This document shows, piece after piece, positions 1-7,768 of a stretch of DNA of 36,745 nt. Position 1 is the first letter of the stretch. Every line of letters begins with the position of its first letter. The notes beneath the pieces were generated by a model. It made no database searches. It saw only the letters and a list, made by a program, of their open reading frames with translations, and was not told where the DNA came from. Both the position numbers and the translations under genes were made by a program. Origin of the DNA: an uncultured Spirochaetaceae bacterium. Lineage in GTDB: Bacteria; Spirochaetota; Spirochaetia; Sphaerochaetales; Sphaerochaetaceae. The stretch lies in contig CALXLD010000041.1 of NCBI GenBank assembly GCA_944389105.1, forward strand, positions 1 to 36,745. Reading direction: 5' to 3'.

Positions 1-43
1 GATTCTGGTTCTGCCTTTGGGGGTTCGAGTCCCTCCATCCCAG
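1..43 (+). tRNA. tRNA-Gln (CTG), 3' part only
   Basis: The window opens inside a tRNA. The anticodon loop TTCTGGT gives anticodon CTG (Gln). The T-arm is GGGGG-TTCGAGT-CCCTC (19-35), followed by the 3' acceptor strand CATCCCA and discriminator G at 43. The 5' half lies outside the window. CCA is not encoded. It is followed 9 nt later by tRNA-Glu, so the two are probably co-transcribed. Confidence 0.85.
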
Positions 44-52
44 GAGTAAAAT

Positions 53-124
53 GGTCCCTTCGTCTAACGGTTAGGACGGGAGATTCTCAGTCTCTAAATA
101 GCGGTTCGATTCCGCTAGGGACTA
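53..124 (+). tRNA. tRNA-Glu (CTC)
   Basis: A full 72-nt cloverleaf can be drawn. Acceptor GGTCCCT (53-59) pairs with AGGGACT (117-123, one G-T), with discriminator A124. The anticodon stem GGAGA/TCTCT encloses loop TTCTCAG with anticodon CTC (86-88). The T-arm is AGCGG-TTCGATT-CCGCT (100-116). CCA is not encoded. It sits between tRNA-Gln and a strong terminator. Confidence 0.93.
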
Positions 125-129
125 TAGAG

Positions 130-159
130 TGCGGCTTCACAGAGGCCGCATTTCTTTTT
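130..159 (+). terminator. Rho-independent terminator of the tRNA-Gln/tRNA-Glu unit
   Basis: The stem TGCGGC (130-135) pairs with GCCGCA (145-150) and is followed by TTTCTTTTT (151-159). The stop codon of the minus-strand gene ending at 137 lies in the loop, so the two convergent units may share the hairpin. Confidence 0.85.
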
Positions 160-1048
160 CACTCAGAGCGCTGCAGTTTCTATAGTATCTGCGATATAAA
201 ACAGATAGCTTCTCCACCGGTATTGTCTCAGGAATTGATTCGTCCTTCATTATTCTTTCTATCGGATACCTGCCATTTACCTTCCATCTTTCCAGGAGTC
301 CTATTGAGATTGCTCCTTCCGGACAGAAAAATGAACATCTGACGCATAGAGCGCAGTTCGTTCCGAAATGAGGTCTTCCGTCGATAATCCTGATATTGTC
401 CATCGGACAGTTTCTTTCGCAGAGAGAGCATGATGTACATCTTCCATCTGCTTTCATTGTCCTGCCCTGAAACCTTGCATAGAACCACTCAATTCTCAAT
501 AGGAAGGAGATAAGGTGCCTTATCGGCATTGGCCTGATTTTCTCTCTTTCTCCTCTTGCTATCATTTCTGCATGAAACGGAACCAGCTTATTCATATATG
601 TAACCATATGTTTGACCATTCTCTCGTCATGTCTGAAGATCATGTTATATGGCATCACGAAGTGCATTTCAGAAAGAATGCAGAATTTTCTGCGAAGGAT
701 TCTCCGGAGAAGAAGCGAGGATGAATCATTGAAGAAGAGACCTTCTCCGCCTGTGTGGAATATGAAGAGATTCTTCCTTTCCCCGCAGTGGAGGAACTTC
801 GCGAAATCTATGACGATTTCAGGAGCGTTGAAAGCATGTACTGGATAGCCTATGCCGACAATATCGTATCTGTCAGGCATCGGGAGCTGCCTGTAATCCG
901 ATGCAATATCGAAAATATCTGCATTGCCATCAAAGCTTTCCCTATACTTTTCTGCAACAAGTCTGGTGTTTCCCGTACCTGAGAAAACATAGATTACGCA
1001 TCGGCTGTCCATGCACCGATTCTCTGGACTTTTCCGGACTTTGTCCAT
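137..1048 (-). CDS. EFR1-type flavodoxin/ferredoxin fusion protein
   Basis: Probable cytoplasmic electron-transfer protein carrying FMN and two 4Fe-4S clusters. The N-terminal flavodoxin-like domain has the phosphate-loop motif FSGTGNT (residues 22-28). The C-terminal part has two ferredoxin motifs, CTSCSLCERNCP (204-215) and CALCVRCSFFCP (232-243), each a CxxCxxCxxxC set. This order matches the EFR1-family ferrodoxins common in anaerobes. The longest frame gives 303 aa, but Met13 (codon 1010-1012) is a better start: a candidate -10 (TAGCAT, 1052-1057) lies only 3 nt before Met1, and Met13 places the flavodoxin motif at the usual distance. The redox partner is not evident from neighbours. Confidence 0.85.
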   Translation of the reverse strand: MDKVRKSPENRCMDSRCVIYVFSGTGNTRLVAEKYRESFDGNADIFDIASDYRQLPMPDRYDIVGIGYPVHAFNAPEIVIDFAKFLHCGERKNLFIFHTGGEGLFFNDSSSLLLRRILRRKFCILSEMHFVMPYNMIFRHDERMVKHMVTYMNKLVPFHAEMIARGEREKIRPMPIRHLISFLLRIEWFYARFQGRTMKADGRCTSCSLCERNCPMDNIRIIDGRPHFGTNCALCVRCSFFCPEGAISIGLLERWKVNGRYPIERIMKDESIPETIPVEKLSVLYRRYYRNCSALSEKEMRPL

Positions 1049-1051
1049 ACC

Positions 1052-1080
1052 ATGCTAATTGTTGACACTAAAAAGAGCAA
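1052..1080 (-). promoter_or_regulatory. Candidate promoter of the EFR1-type gene
   Basis: Read on the minus strand, TTGCTC (1075-1080), a 17-nt spacer and TAGCAT (1052-1057). It interleaves with the plus-strand promoter at 1062-1090, so both cannot be occupied by polymerase at once. Confidence 0.45.
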
Positions 1081-1090
1081 TTGCTAACAT
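1062..1090 (+). promoter_or_regulatory. Sigma-70 promoter of the ABC-F gene
   Basis: A perfect -35 TTGACA (1062-1067), 17-nt spacer, and -10 TAACAT (1085-1090), 53 nt ahead of the ABC-F start codon. Confidence 0.75.
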
Positions 1091-1142
1091 AGCACCGGTC
1101 TTTAAGCTTTACTGAAAATAAATACATGAGGTAAAAAAAGTA

Positions 1143-2780
1143 ATGATTACAGCATCGAATATCTCGCTGTCATACGGAACCCAAGTCCTTTTCAAGGAAG
1201 TAAACATCAAATTCACACCAGGCAACTGCTACGGAATCATCGGTGCAAATGGAGCTGGAAAGTCTACATTCCTCAAGATTCTCTCAGGTGAGATCGAGCC
1301 TGATACAGGAGAGGTTATCATCACACCGGGCGAGAGAATGACAGTGCTCAGGCAGGATCACTTTGCTTTCAATGAATATCGCGTAATCGATACTGTCATA
1401 ATGGGATATCAGAAACTGTACGATGTGATGAAAGAGCGCGATGCAATCTACGAGAAAGCAGATTTTACCGAGGAAGATGGAATAAGGGCAGCAGAGCTTG
1501 AAAGCGAGTTTGCGGAACTAGGAGGATGGGAGGCAGAAGCAAATGCAGGCCAGATGCTCGATGGCCTTGGAATTCCTCAGAATCTTCATGAGAAGCTTAT
1601 GTCTGAAATAGAGGATAATCTCAAGGTCCGCGTACTTCTTGCACAGGCGCTTTTCGGAAATCCTGATATTCTTCTTCTCGATGAGCCTACGAACCACCTT
1701 GATCTTGAATCAATCCACTGGCTAGAGGATTATCTTGAAACCTTTAACAATACCGTTATCGTTGTTTCGCATGATCGCCATTTCCTTAATACGGTATGTA
1801 CCCACATCTGTGATATCGATTATGGCAAGATACAGCTATATGTCGGCAACTATGATTTCTGGTACATGTCATCCCAGCTTGCTGCAAAGCAGATGAAGGA
1901 TGAAAAGAAGAGGAGAGAAGATAAGATTGCAGAACTCAAGGAGTTCATCCAGCGCTTCTCCTCGAATGTTGCAAAGGCAAAGCAGGCAACAAGCCGCAAG
2001 AAGCTTATCGATAAACTGACTATTGATGATATCAAACCATCTTCCAGAAGGTTCCCGTACGTTGCTTTCAAGCCTAACAGGGAAATCGGGAAGAATGTTC
2101 TTGAGATCAAGAATCTGTCAAAGACCATAGAGGGAGAGAAGGTTATAGATAACCTCACTCTTACGATCAATCCAGGCGATAAGGTTGCCTTTGTCGGACC
2201 GAATCACTATGAGAAGACTGTTCTTTTCCAGATACTCGCAGGTGAGATCGAACCCGATGAGGGAACATTCACATGGGGTGTAACGACATCTCTCTCATAC
2301 TTCCCGAAGGACAATACGAATATGTTCAAGGAAGATGAATCCATTGCGGATTATCTTCAGCAGTTCTCAAAGGAAGATGATGACACATATGTACGCTCAT
2401 TCCTCGGCAGGATGCTTTTCACAGGAGATGAAGCTCTCAAGCCATGCAATGTTCTTTCTGGAGGCGAGAGGGTCCGTGTCGTGCTTGCCCGCATGATGCT
2501 TGAAGGTGCCAACTGCATGATCTTCGATGAACCGACATCGCATCTTGATCTCGAGGCTATCCAGGCCCTGAACAACGGAATCATCGATTTCAAGGGAGTC
2601 GTGCTTTTCAATTCCCATGACCATCAGTTCGTTGACTCGATTGCAAACCGCATCATCGAGTTCACTCCTAAAGGAGTCATTGACCGCATGATGAAGTTTG
2701 ATGATTACATCAATGACGAGAATATAAAGAATCTCAGGGCAGATGCTTATGAGGATGTGAAAGGAGTCGTGCTTCTCTGA
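1143..2780 (+). CDS. ABC-F family ATPase, YbiT-like
   Basis: Soluble protein of 545 aa with two ATP-binding cassettes and no membrane segment, the layout of ABC-F proteins that act on the ribosome. NBD1 has Walker A GANGAGKS (34-41) and Walker B/D-loop LLLDEPTNHLDL (177-188). The basic linker lies at about 250-310. NBD2 has LSGGE (438-442) and FDEPTSHLDL (461-470). The NBD1 signature is replaced by EIEDNL (155-160), and the NBD2 P-loop reads GPNHYEKT (352-359) with E in place of the second G. Because composite site 1 uses P-loop 1 with signature 2, one site is canonical and the other degenerate on both faces. GAGG at 1128-1131 precedes the ATG. The coaX start overlaps the stop codon (TGATG). 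Confidence 0.9.
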   Translation: MITASNISLSYGTQVLFKEVNIKFTPGNCYGIIGANGAGKSTFLKILSGEIEPDTGEVIITPGERMTVLRQDHFAFNEYRVIDTVIMGYQKLYDVMKERDAIYEKADFTEEDGIRAAELESEFAELGGWEAEANAGQMLDGLGIPQNLHEKLMSEIEDNLKVRVLLAQALFGNPDILLLDEPTNHLDLESIHWLEDYLETFNNTVIVVSHDRHFLNTVCTHICDIDYGKIQLYVGNYDFWYMSSQLAAKQMKDEKKRREDKIAELKEFIQRFSSNVAKAKQATSRKKLIDKLTIDDIKPSSRRFPYVAFKPNREIGKNVLEIKNLSKTIEGEKVIDNLTLTINPGDKVAFVGPNHYEKTVLFQILAGEIEPDEGTFTWGVTTSLSYFPKDNTNMFKEDESIADYLQQFSKEDDDTYVRSFLGRMLFTGDEALKPCNVLSGGERVRVVLARMMLEGANCMIFDEPTSHLDLEAIQALNNGIIDFKGVVLFNSHDHQFVDSIANRIIEFTPKGVIDRMMKFDDYINDENIKNLRADAYEDVKGVVLL

Positions 2781-3544
2781 TGCTGGTTGCCTGTGATATC
2801 GGAAACACGAATATCGTTCTTGCTCTCTTCGACGGAGGGAAGTTCGTAGATTCGTGGAGAGTCTATACGGATACGAAGAAGACGAGCGATGAGTACTTTG
2901 TTGTATTCAACGCTCTCTTCAGAGAGGGTGGAATAAAAGCTGATATGGTTGATAGCGCCATTATCTCATCAGTTGTCCCGAACATGACAAGATCCGTAGA
3001 GAAGAATATCCAGCGTCTTTTCAATATACATCCTCTGATAGTGACACATGATGTAAAGACAGGGCTTGTGCGTTCTTCAATCCCAGGTGAACTTGGTACC
3101 GATATCCTTGCAAACCTTGTCTATGCCCACAATGTCCAGCCTGATAGAGCTGTAATGGTTGTTGATTTCGGTACAGCGCTTACGCTTTCTGCGGTGAATA
3201 GAAAAGGAGAAGTCCTTGGCTGTTCAATTGCACCAGGTCTTGTAACTGCTGTCAATGCGCTCTTTGGCAGTACCGCACAGCTTCCGCAGGTTGAACTCAA
3301 ACTTCCTGATACTCCTATGGGCAGGGATTCCCAGCAGTCCATAAGGGGAGGCATCATGCTTGGCTATGCAGGTCTTGTCGATTCCATCATCAGAAGAACT
3401 GAGGAGGAAATAGGGGAGAAGCTTTTTGTAATTGCAACAGGTGGTCTTTCGCAGACAATCTCCCCGCTCATTCCTCGTCTTGATTCCATTGATGGACTCC
3501 ATACGCTGAAAGGTCTTGCCCTGATAGCGGAACTTAACAGATAG
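2780..3544 (+). CDS. coaX: Type III pantothenate kinase
   Basis: ATP-dependent phosphorylation of pantothenate, the first step of coenzyme A synthesis, in the cytoplasm. The 254-aa length is usual. The ASKHA-fold motifs are visible: DIGNTN at residues 6-11 (phosphate 1), VVDFGTALTLSAVN in the middle (phosphate 2), then RGGIMLGYAGL and ATGGLS near the C-terminus. Type III enzymes are not inhibited by CoA and need a monovalent cation (family knowledge). The start ATG overlaps the stop codon of the ABC-F gene by one base, indicating translational coupling. coaD, a later step of the same pathway, lies at 20650. Confidence 0.95.
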   Translation: MLVACDIGNTNIVLALFDGGKFVDSWRVYTDTKKTSDEYFVVFNALFREGGIKADMVDSAIISSVVPNMTRSVEKNIQRLFNIHPLIVTHDVKTGLVRSSIPGELGTDILANLVYAHNVQPDRAVMVVDFGTALTLSAVNRKGEVLGCSIAPGLVTAVNALFGSTAQLPQVELKLPDTPMGRDSQQSIRGGIMLGYAGLVDSIIRRTEEEIGEKLFVIATGGLSQTISPLIPRLDSIDGLHTLKGLALIAELNR

Positions 3545-3574
3545 ATCAATCCTCTTTAAAGATGGTATAGCAAA

Positions 3575-4282
3575 GTGGAACAGAAAAATTATCTGACCTG
3601 TGAAAGGCGGGATATATATGCGCTCCTGATGCTCAGTGCAGGGATGATGGGCGCATATACATTCAATCTCAGGGGCGGTGTGTTCTGCAACGCCCAGACA
3701 GCAAATGTTGTAATGATGTCAATTGCATTCGGGAAAGGAAGCATCGAAGAAGGGCTGTATTACCTGATACCTATTTCGGCTTACTGTCTCGGTGCGCTTA
3801 TCTCAGAGGCCCTTCCATCTCCTGTGAAGAAGCTTGGTCTCCTAAGATGGGATACCTGCCTCATTGCTTTTGAGGCCATTGTCCTCTTTATTGCGGGACT
3901 GATACCTCTGAGTGCACCAGCCCGTATTGTCCAGGTTATGATCAATTTCATTGCTTCCATGCAGTACAATACTTTCCGCCAGATGGAAGGAATCCCGATG
4001 GCAACAACATTCTGTACGAATCATGTCAGGCAGGTGGGTGTCGCACTTGCAAAGATAATAAGGAAGCATGATATGAAGGCCGCTAAACGGGGGCTTGTTC
4101 ATTTTCTTATGCTTCTCTCTTTCTTCCTAGGTGGTGCTATACTGACATTCTTCTGCAGCAGGCTTCAGGAGAGGGCTATCTGGATTGCTTTGATTCCTAC
4201 GATGATAGTACTTGTCAAGCTCATTCATGCGGATTTATTCACGGAGCACGATAAACTCTCAGAAAAGCCCTCTGGTCACTGA
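3575..4282 (+). CDS. DUF1275 (YoaK-family) membrane protein
   Basis: Integral membrane protein of 235 aa with about six hydrophobic segments. The N-terminal pattern of an early TM helix followed by TFNLRGGVFCNAQTANVVMMS resembles the DUF1275/YoaK family (GxFxxxQTGN-type motif). The family has no established biochemical role. The start is GTG (3575-3577) with only a weak purine-rich stretch upstream, and no later ATG restores the first conserved segment. It follows coaX by 30 nt and probably shares its transcript. Its 3' end overlaps the convergent M29-like gene by 7 nt. Confidence 0.82.
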   Translation: MEQKNYLTCERRDIYALLMLSAGMMGAYTFNLRGGVFCNAQTANVVMMSIAFGKGSIEEGLYYLIPISAYCLGALISEALPSPVKKLGLLRWDTCLIAFEAIVLFIAGLIPLSAPARIVQVMINFIASMQYNTFRQMEGIPMATTFCTNHVRQVGVALAKIIRKHDMKAAKRGLVHFLMLLSFFLGGAILTFFCSRLQERAIWIALIPTMIVLVKLIHADLFTEHDKLSEKPSGH

Positions 4283-5427
4283 TAATCTTCCTTTATAAAT
4301 CCATCTTCCATGATGATGTATTCATTGCCATCAGCATCGGATGCTGTGATTTCCATCGTGTCAGATCCAATCGGAACCGAAAGAGTGAGAAGTGAATCAT
4401 TTGCGTTCCTTCTTGCCTCCTCGGTCCTGAGGCTTTCCGGTTTCGGACCGCCAAGCGTCAGCGAGGTGCTTCGCATCCTGTCCCATTCCGGAAGTGCAAA
4501 GTAATCGATAAGGGAAGCATGGGAACTCTCTTCTGCAAGCGTGAGCTCAGAAACGACTCCTGCATTGCTGTCCTGCTCAAGGAACATCTGTATAAGAGGC
4601 TGTGAAACATCATCTGCTGAGTAATCGGTAATCCGGCCTTTCTCGACACGTGCGGAGAATGAGTGGATTATATGACCGAAAAGCATGAATGGACGAGTTG
4701 CGGTGAAATATCCGTCAGCGGATGTTTTTTCCAGAGCCCGGAATATATCGGAAGCATAGATTGTCGGGATGAATTTCCTGCCGTTTCTGAGCGTCATTAT
4801 CGTTGTTGCGAAAGCAGAGCCTCCAAGGAACGAGAATTCAAGATCAGTTCCCTCCTCATCAGCGATTCTGCCTTTCACAAGATTCATTTCATTCAGCCTG
4901 TCCTTTTCATACAGAAGGAGATCTGTATCTTCGCCGCCGTTCAGGTAATCATCTTCTCCAAGTCCCAGCAGATCTGAAAGAAGAGAGGAGGCAAGCGATA
5001 ACCCGCCTTCCTCATCAAGTACATGGCCCCATTCATCGGAGGGGACAGGCGCGCTTGCAAATGGAAGCACGGGATCAGGATTATCCAATGGATCTGCAAG
5101 GTGCCTGAATTTCTGGATTTCAGGAGCGGAGAGAAGCTTTCCCTTTTCTATCTCCATATAGCTTCTGTAGACAGGAAGGTAGAGGAGGGCAGTCGGCTTC
5201 TTTTCAATTGCGTAATCCGAAGCTGCTTCTTCTGTTTCTATGACTTTACCGTTTTCGATATTCTGTATATAGCTTCCGTTGCCTGTTATCTCCCTGGCTT
5301 TTTCAGCAATGAGATGGGCAAAGCTGCTGTTCTCCTCTTCTGTGTTTATTGAGAGAACATCTCCTTTCTGGAGACGGAGCGCATTGCGGAGTATTATATC
5401 CGCATATCTTTCCATAAGCATGTTCAT
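4276..5427 (-). CDS. M29-family aminopeptidase-like protein, probably catalytically dead
   Basis: The 383-aa protein can be followed along the M29 (AmpS/PepS/AmpT) fold: LILRNALRLQKGD-like N-terminus, FTATRPFMLFG (241-251), ARVEKGRITDYSA (259-271), SELTL (293-297) and a C-terminal IGSD. M29 enzymes bind two metal ions with two Glu, two His, a Tyr and an Asp. Here the PTEEVFT-type segment reads PTIYASDIF (221-229), the CHIALG-type segment reads STSLTLGG (320-327), and the HxD segment reads LLTLSVPIGS (346-355). Only the Glu at 294 appears kept, and there is no His after residue 303. It is about 25 aa shorter than usual. The call as family member is good; activity is doubtful. A -10 box TATAAT lies 8 nt before the ATG. 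Confidence 0.8.
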   Translation of the reverse strand: MNMLMERYADIILRNALRLQKGDVLSINTEEENSSFAHLIAEKAREITGNGSYIQNIENGKVIETEEAASDYAIEKKPTALLYLPVYRSYMEIEKGKLLSAPEIQKFRHLADPLDNPDPVLPFASAPVPSDEWGHVLDEEGGLSLASSLLSDLLGLGEDDYLNGGEDTDLLLYEKDRLNEMNLVKGRIADEEGTDLEFSFLGGSAFATTIMTLRNGRKFIPTIYASDIFRALEKTSADGYFTATRPFMLFGHIIHSFSARVEKGRITDYSADDVSQPLIQMFLEQDSNAGVVSELTLAEESSHASLIDYFALPEWDRMRSTSLTLGGPKPESLRTEEARRNANDSLLTLSVPIGSDTMEITASDADGNEYIIMEDGFIKEDYQ

Positions 5428-5435
5428 GGTTCATG

Positions 5436-5441
5436 ATTATA
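5436..5441 (-). promoter_or_regulatory. -10 box of the M29-like gene
   Basis: Minus-strand TATAAT ends 8 nt before the first ATG (5425-5427). No good -35 hexamer and no Shine-Dalgarno sequence are seen, so the transcript may be leaderless or start at a following Met (Met3 or Met5). Confidence 0.5.
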
Positions 5442-5454
5442 CAGATTAGAAGGA

Positions 5455-5480
5455 TAAAAGTTTAGCTGTCATTAAGCTAA
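5455..5480 (-). terminator. Weak terminator after the zinc-ribbon gene
   Basis: On the minus strand TTAGCT and AGCTAA (5475-5480 and 5462-5467) form a 6-bp stem with a 7-nt loop, followed by ACTTTTA. The stem is short and AT-rich. Confidence 0.4.
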
Positions 5481-6005
5481 TCCATCTTTGCCCCGCAGCT
5501 GCTGCAGTACCTGCTCCCTGGGTTGGAATCGCAGCCGCATTCCCTGCATTCTTTTCTGAATTGATGTCCGCACTCCGGGCAGTACCTGTCACTGTTCCTT
5601 ATATTTGCTGAGCAGCTGGGACACTTCTTACGTATTATGGACCTTATGATCAGGAATACCGCGAAGGTGAATATGTGGCCCCAGACTGCCAGAAACAGCC
5701 ATAATCCGGCATGCATTTGTGCTTCCACCGCTGCCTGATAGATCCACATGCTCATATTGATGTATATAAGAAGAGCGACGACGGCTCCTGAGGTTATCAG
5801 AATCGTGGAAATTACCATAGCAGCCGTTCCATGCTCTATCTGGAGCGGAGCATATCCATACCATCCTGACTCATAGTTCCATACTTCATCAAAGGCAAGA
5901 GCAGAAAACACTGCAGAGATAGCTGCGATACAGATAGCTATGATGCAGTATCCTCAGGCTTTTCGATAAATCCATTGACATGATCTTTTTCTTCATTGTG
6001 CTCAT
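5477..6005 (-). pseudogene. Zinc-ribbon membrane protein with an N-terminal frameshift
   Basis: The open part, up to about 5935, encodes two TM segments and then two zinc ribbons, CPSCSANIRNSDRYCPEC and CRECGCDSNPGSRYCSSC, at the C-terminus. Upstream in another frame is a convincing start: AAGGAG (6013-6018), 7 nt, then ATG (6003-6005) giving MSTMKKKIMSMDLSKS. The two frames do not join: the downstream frame meets TGA just before GYCIIAICIAAISAVFSALAF, which reads as the missing first TM helix. One base gained or lost near 5948-5960 would restore a protein of about 175 aa. The only starts left in the open frame are internal codons such as GTG at 5909-5911. It may be a real mutation or an assembly error. 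Function unknown; zinc-ribbon plus TM proteins of this shape are common and uncharacterised. Confidence 0.6.
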
Positions 6006-6070
6006 ATGATTTCTCCTTATGCACAATGTTTCTCTGAATTATAAATTTTAATGCTATGTCTATTTAAACA

Positions 6071-6103
6071 GAAAATAAAAAACTCCTTTATTTCAAAGGA
6101 GTT
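6071..6103 (-). terminator. Terminator of tRNA-Gly
   Basis: Perfect 9-bp stem AACTCCTTT/AAAGGAGTT (6081-6089 and 6095-6103) with a 5-nt loop. On the minus strand it is followed by TTTTTATTTTC. It lies 7 nt after the tRNA. Confidence 0.9.
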
Positions 6104-6109
6104 AAGAAG

Positions 6110-6181
<72 letters not shown>

Positions 6182-6200
6182 ATTGACGCTAACGGACAAG

Positions 6201-6229
6201 AGATTACACAAAAGAAAAACTGATGTCAA
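6201..6229 (-). promoter_or_regulatory. Promoter of tRNA-Gly
   Basis: Minus strand: perfect -35 TTGACA (6224-6229), 17-nt spacer, -10 TAATCT (6201-6206), 19 nt before the mature tRNA 5' end. Confidence 0.8.
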
Positions 6230-6277
6230 TAAGCTGATAATAAATTTATTTTTGTGCATATCTTTTCAATTTTTTAA

Positions 6278-6306
6278 TTGACAGCTGATGCTATGAATAT
6301 TAAAGT
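6278..6306 (+). promoter_or_regulatory. Promoter of the isomerase/HyuA/GntR cluster
   Basis: -35 TTGACA (6278-6283), 17-nt spacer, -10 TAAAGT (6301-6306). Transcription would begin near 6313, inside the palindromic sequences described at 6306-6324. Confidence 0.6.
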
Positions 6307-6324
6307 ACACATAAAGTGTATACA
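6306..6324 (+). promoter_or_regulatory. Palindromic operator candidate (GntR-type)
   Basis: Two overlapping inverted repeats: TACAC-ataaa-GTGTA (6306-6320) and the perfect palindrome TGTATACA (6317-6324). They cover the predicted transcription start, 27 nt or more before the first gene. FadR-subfamily GntR regulators often bind short GT-AC palindromes, and such a regulator is encoded at 11967-12701 at the end of this cluster. Binding is inferred only. Confidence 0.45.
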
Positions 6325-6350
6325 ATTAATGTATTCAGAAGGTAGTTGCA

Positions 6351-7754
6351 ATGGAATCAGGAAGAAAGGTTGCTTTGATTACAATAGGGGACAGCAGAAG
6401 AGAGTTCTATCAGACGAGAATTTCCATCGTAGAAGAGGAAACAAGGAAAGTCCTTGCATCTCTTGAGCGGGATTTTGATGTTTTCACATCTGATATCATC
6501 TATGATGAAAAGACAGCGATAGACGTTTCCTCAGAGATAAGGAGAAGAGGAATAAAGGCTGTCATCATATTCTACCCGATATGGGGAACTCCAAGTCTTT
6601 CCCTTAGGATTGCCCAGGCAACGGATGCCCCTGTAGCGATTCTTGGAAACAGAAGAACAGATAGCTCAAGTCTTGTTGTAATGCTTACTGCAGCTGGAAT
6701 GCTTGATCAGATGGGAATTGAATGCAGGAGAATTGCCGGAGATCTTTCGGATGATTCCGTATACAAGGAAATCTCTGATTACATTATCGCAGCATCGCTT
6801 ATAGAAGAAGTTAAGAACAGCTGTTTCTGCATGCTTGGCGGAAGAAGCATCGGTATCGGTACAACCGTAGCTGATCCTTCCCAGTGGGCAAATGTCTTCG
6901 GAGTCAGCTTCGATCACAGGGACCAGTATGAGATATTCTACAGGGCAGAAGCCGTTGAAGAAGAAAGGGTTAATAAACATCTTGAATGGTGGAAAGACCG
7001 TGTGAAAATCGAATTCGGAGGACTTTTCACGCCAGCCTCCCTTGAAAAGCAGATGAGAAGCTATCTTGCTGTAAAGGACATAGTCCAGGACGGAGGTTAT
7101 GACTTCCTTGGCCTGAAGTGCCAGCAGGAAATGAGCGACCATTATGCTCTCCAGTGCCTGGCTGTCGCTCTTCTCAACAACAATGAAGATGCAGACGGAC
7201 CTAAGAAACCTGTACCGGTCTCCTGCGAGTGCGATGCTGATGGAGCCCTTACAATGAGGATCCTTTCCCTTGCAAGCGGCGGGCAGCCATCATGCCTTGT
7301 CGATATAAAGTATTTCTCGGATGAGACGAAATCCTTCATCCTTGCAAACTGCGGAAGCCTTGCTCCGTATTTTGGAAATCCTGATGACAGCAGGGATTCA
7401 TACTCACATATTACGATGATGCAGCACTCCTTTGGCCTGGCTGGAGGTGGAGCTACCCAGTTCATTGCTGCTCCGGGACATGTGACAGTTGCCCGTCTTT
7501 TCAGAAGCAATGGAGAATATGTTCTCGGCTGCTTTGAGGGAGAAACGGAGATGAAGCCCATAGAGGAGCTAAGGAAGACAAGCTGGTGCTATCCTCATGC
7601 CTTTATAAAAGCAGATGTGGACTATGATCTTTTCTTCAGAACCATGAATTCGAATCATCTGCACCTCGTTTATGGAAGCTATTCAGGTGTTCTCAGGCTT
7701 TATGCGGAGAGCAGAGGAATCAAGTTCATATCTTACAACAGAAAACTCAACTAA
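6351..7754 (+). CDS. L-fucose/L-arabinose isomerase-family protein
   Basis: The 467-aa protein has the two-part layout of FucI/AraA-type ketol-isomerases: an N-terminal alpha/beta substrate-binding region (about 1-150) and a C-terminal catalytic region. Family landmarks are KCQQEMSDHYALQCL (256-270), CECDADGALTMRIL (292-305) and NHLHLVYG (435-442). Candidate metal ligands are E260, an acidic residue in 293-297 or D318, and H436, by analogy with the Glu/Asp/His set of FucI. It is shorter than E. coli FucI (about 590 aa), as are many family members of unknown substrate. AGAAGG is 7 nt before the ATG. It heads a cluster with a permease and a HyuA-like ATPase and no sugar kinase, so a simple fucose pathway is unlikely. 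Confidence 0.8.
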   Translation: MESGRKVALITIGDSRREFYQTRISIVEEETRKVLASLERDFDVFTSDIIYDEKTAIDVSSEIRRRGIKAVIIFYPIWGTPSLSLRIAQATDAPVAILGNRRTDSSSLVVMLTAAGMLDQMGIECRRIAGDLSDDSVYKEISDYIIAASLIEEVKNSCFCMLGGRSIGIGTTVADPSQWANVFGVSFDHRDQYEIFYRAEAVEEERVNKHLEWWKDRVKIEFGGLFTPASLEKQMRSYLAVKDIVQDGGYDFLGLKCQQEMSDHYALQCLAVALLNNNEDADGPKKPVPVSCECDADGALTMRILSLASGGQPSCLVDIKYFSDETKSFILANCGSLAPYFGNPDDSRDSYSHITMMQHSFGLAGGGATQFIAAPGHVTVARLFRSNGEYVLGCFEGETEMKPIEELRKTSWCYPHAFIKADVDYDLFFRTMNSNHLHLVYGSYSGVLRLYAESRGIKFISYNRKLN

Positions 7755-7768
7755 AAGGAGTATATAGT

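Noticed and set aside
5940..5965. Programmed frameshift in the zinc-ribbon gene
   Set aside because: No slippery heptamer or stimulatory structure was seen; a plain one-base change is simpler.
6666..7561. Two long minus-strand frames opposite the isomerase-like gene
   Set aside because: No ribosome binding sites, no family resemblance, and the plus-strand gene is well supported.
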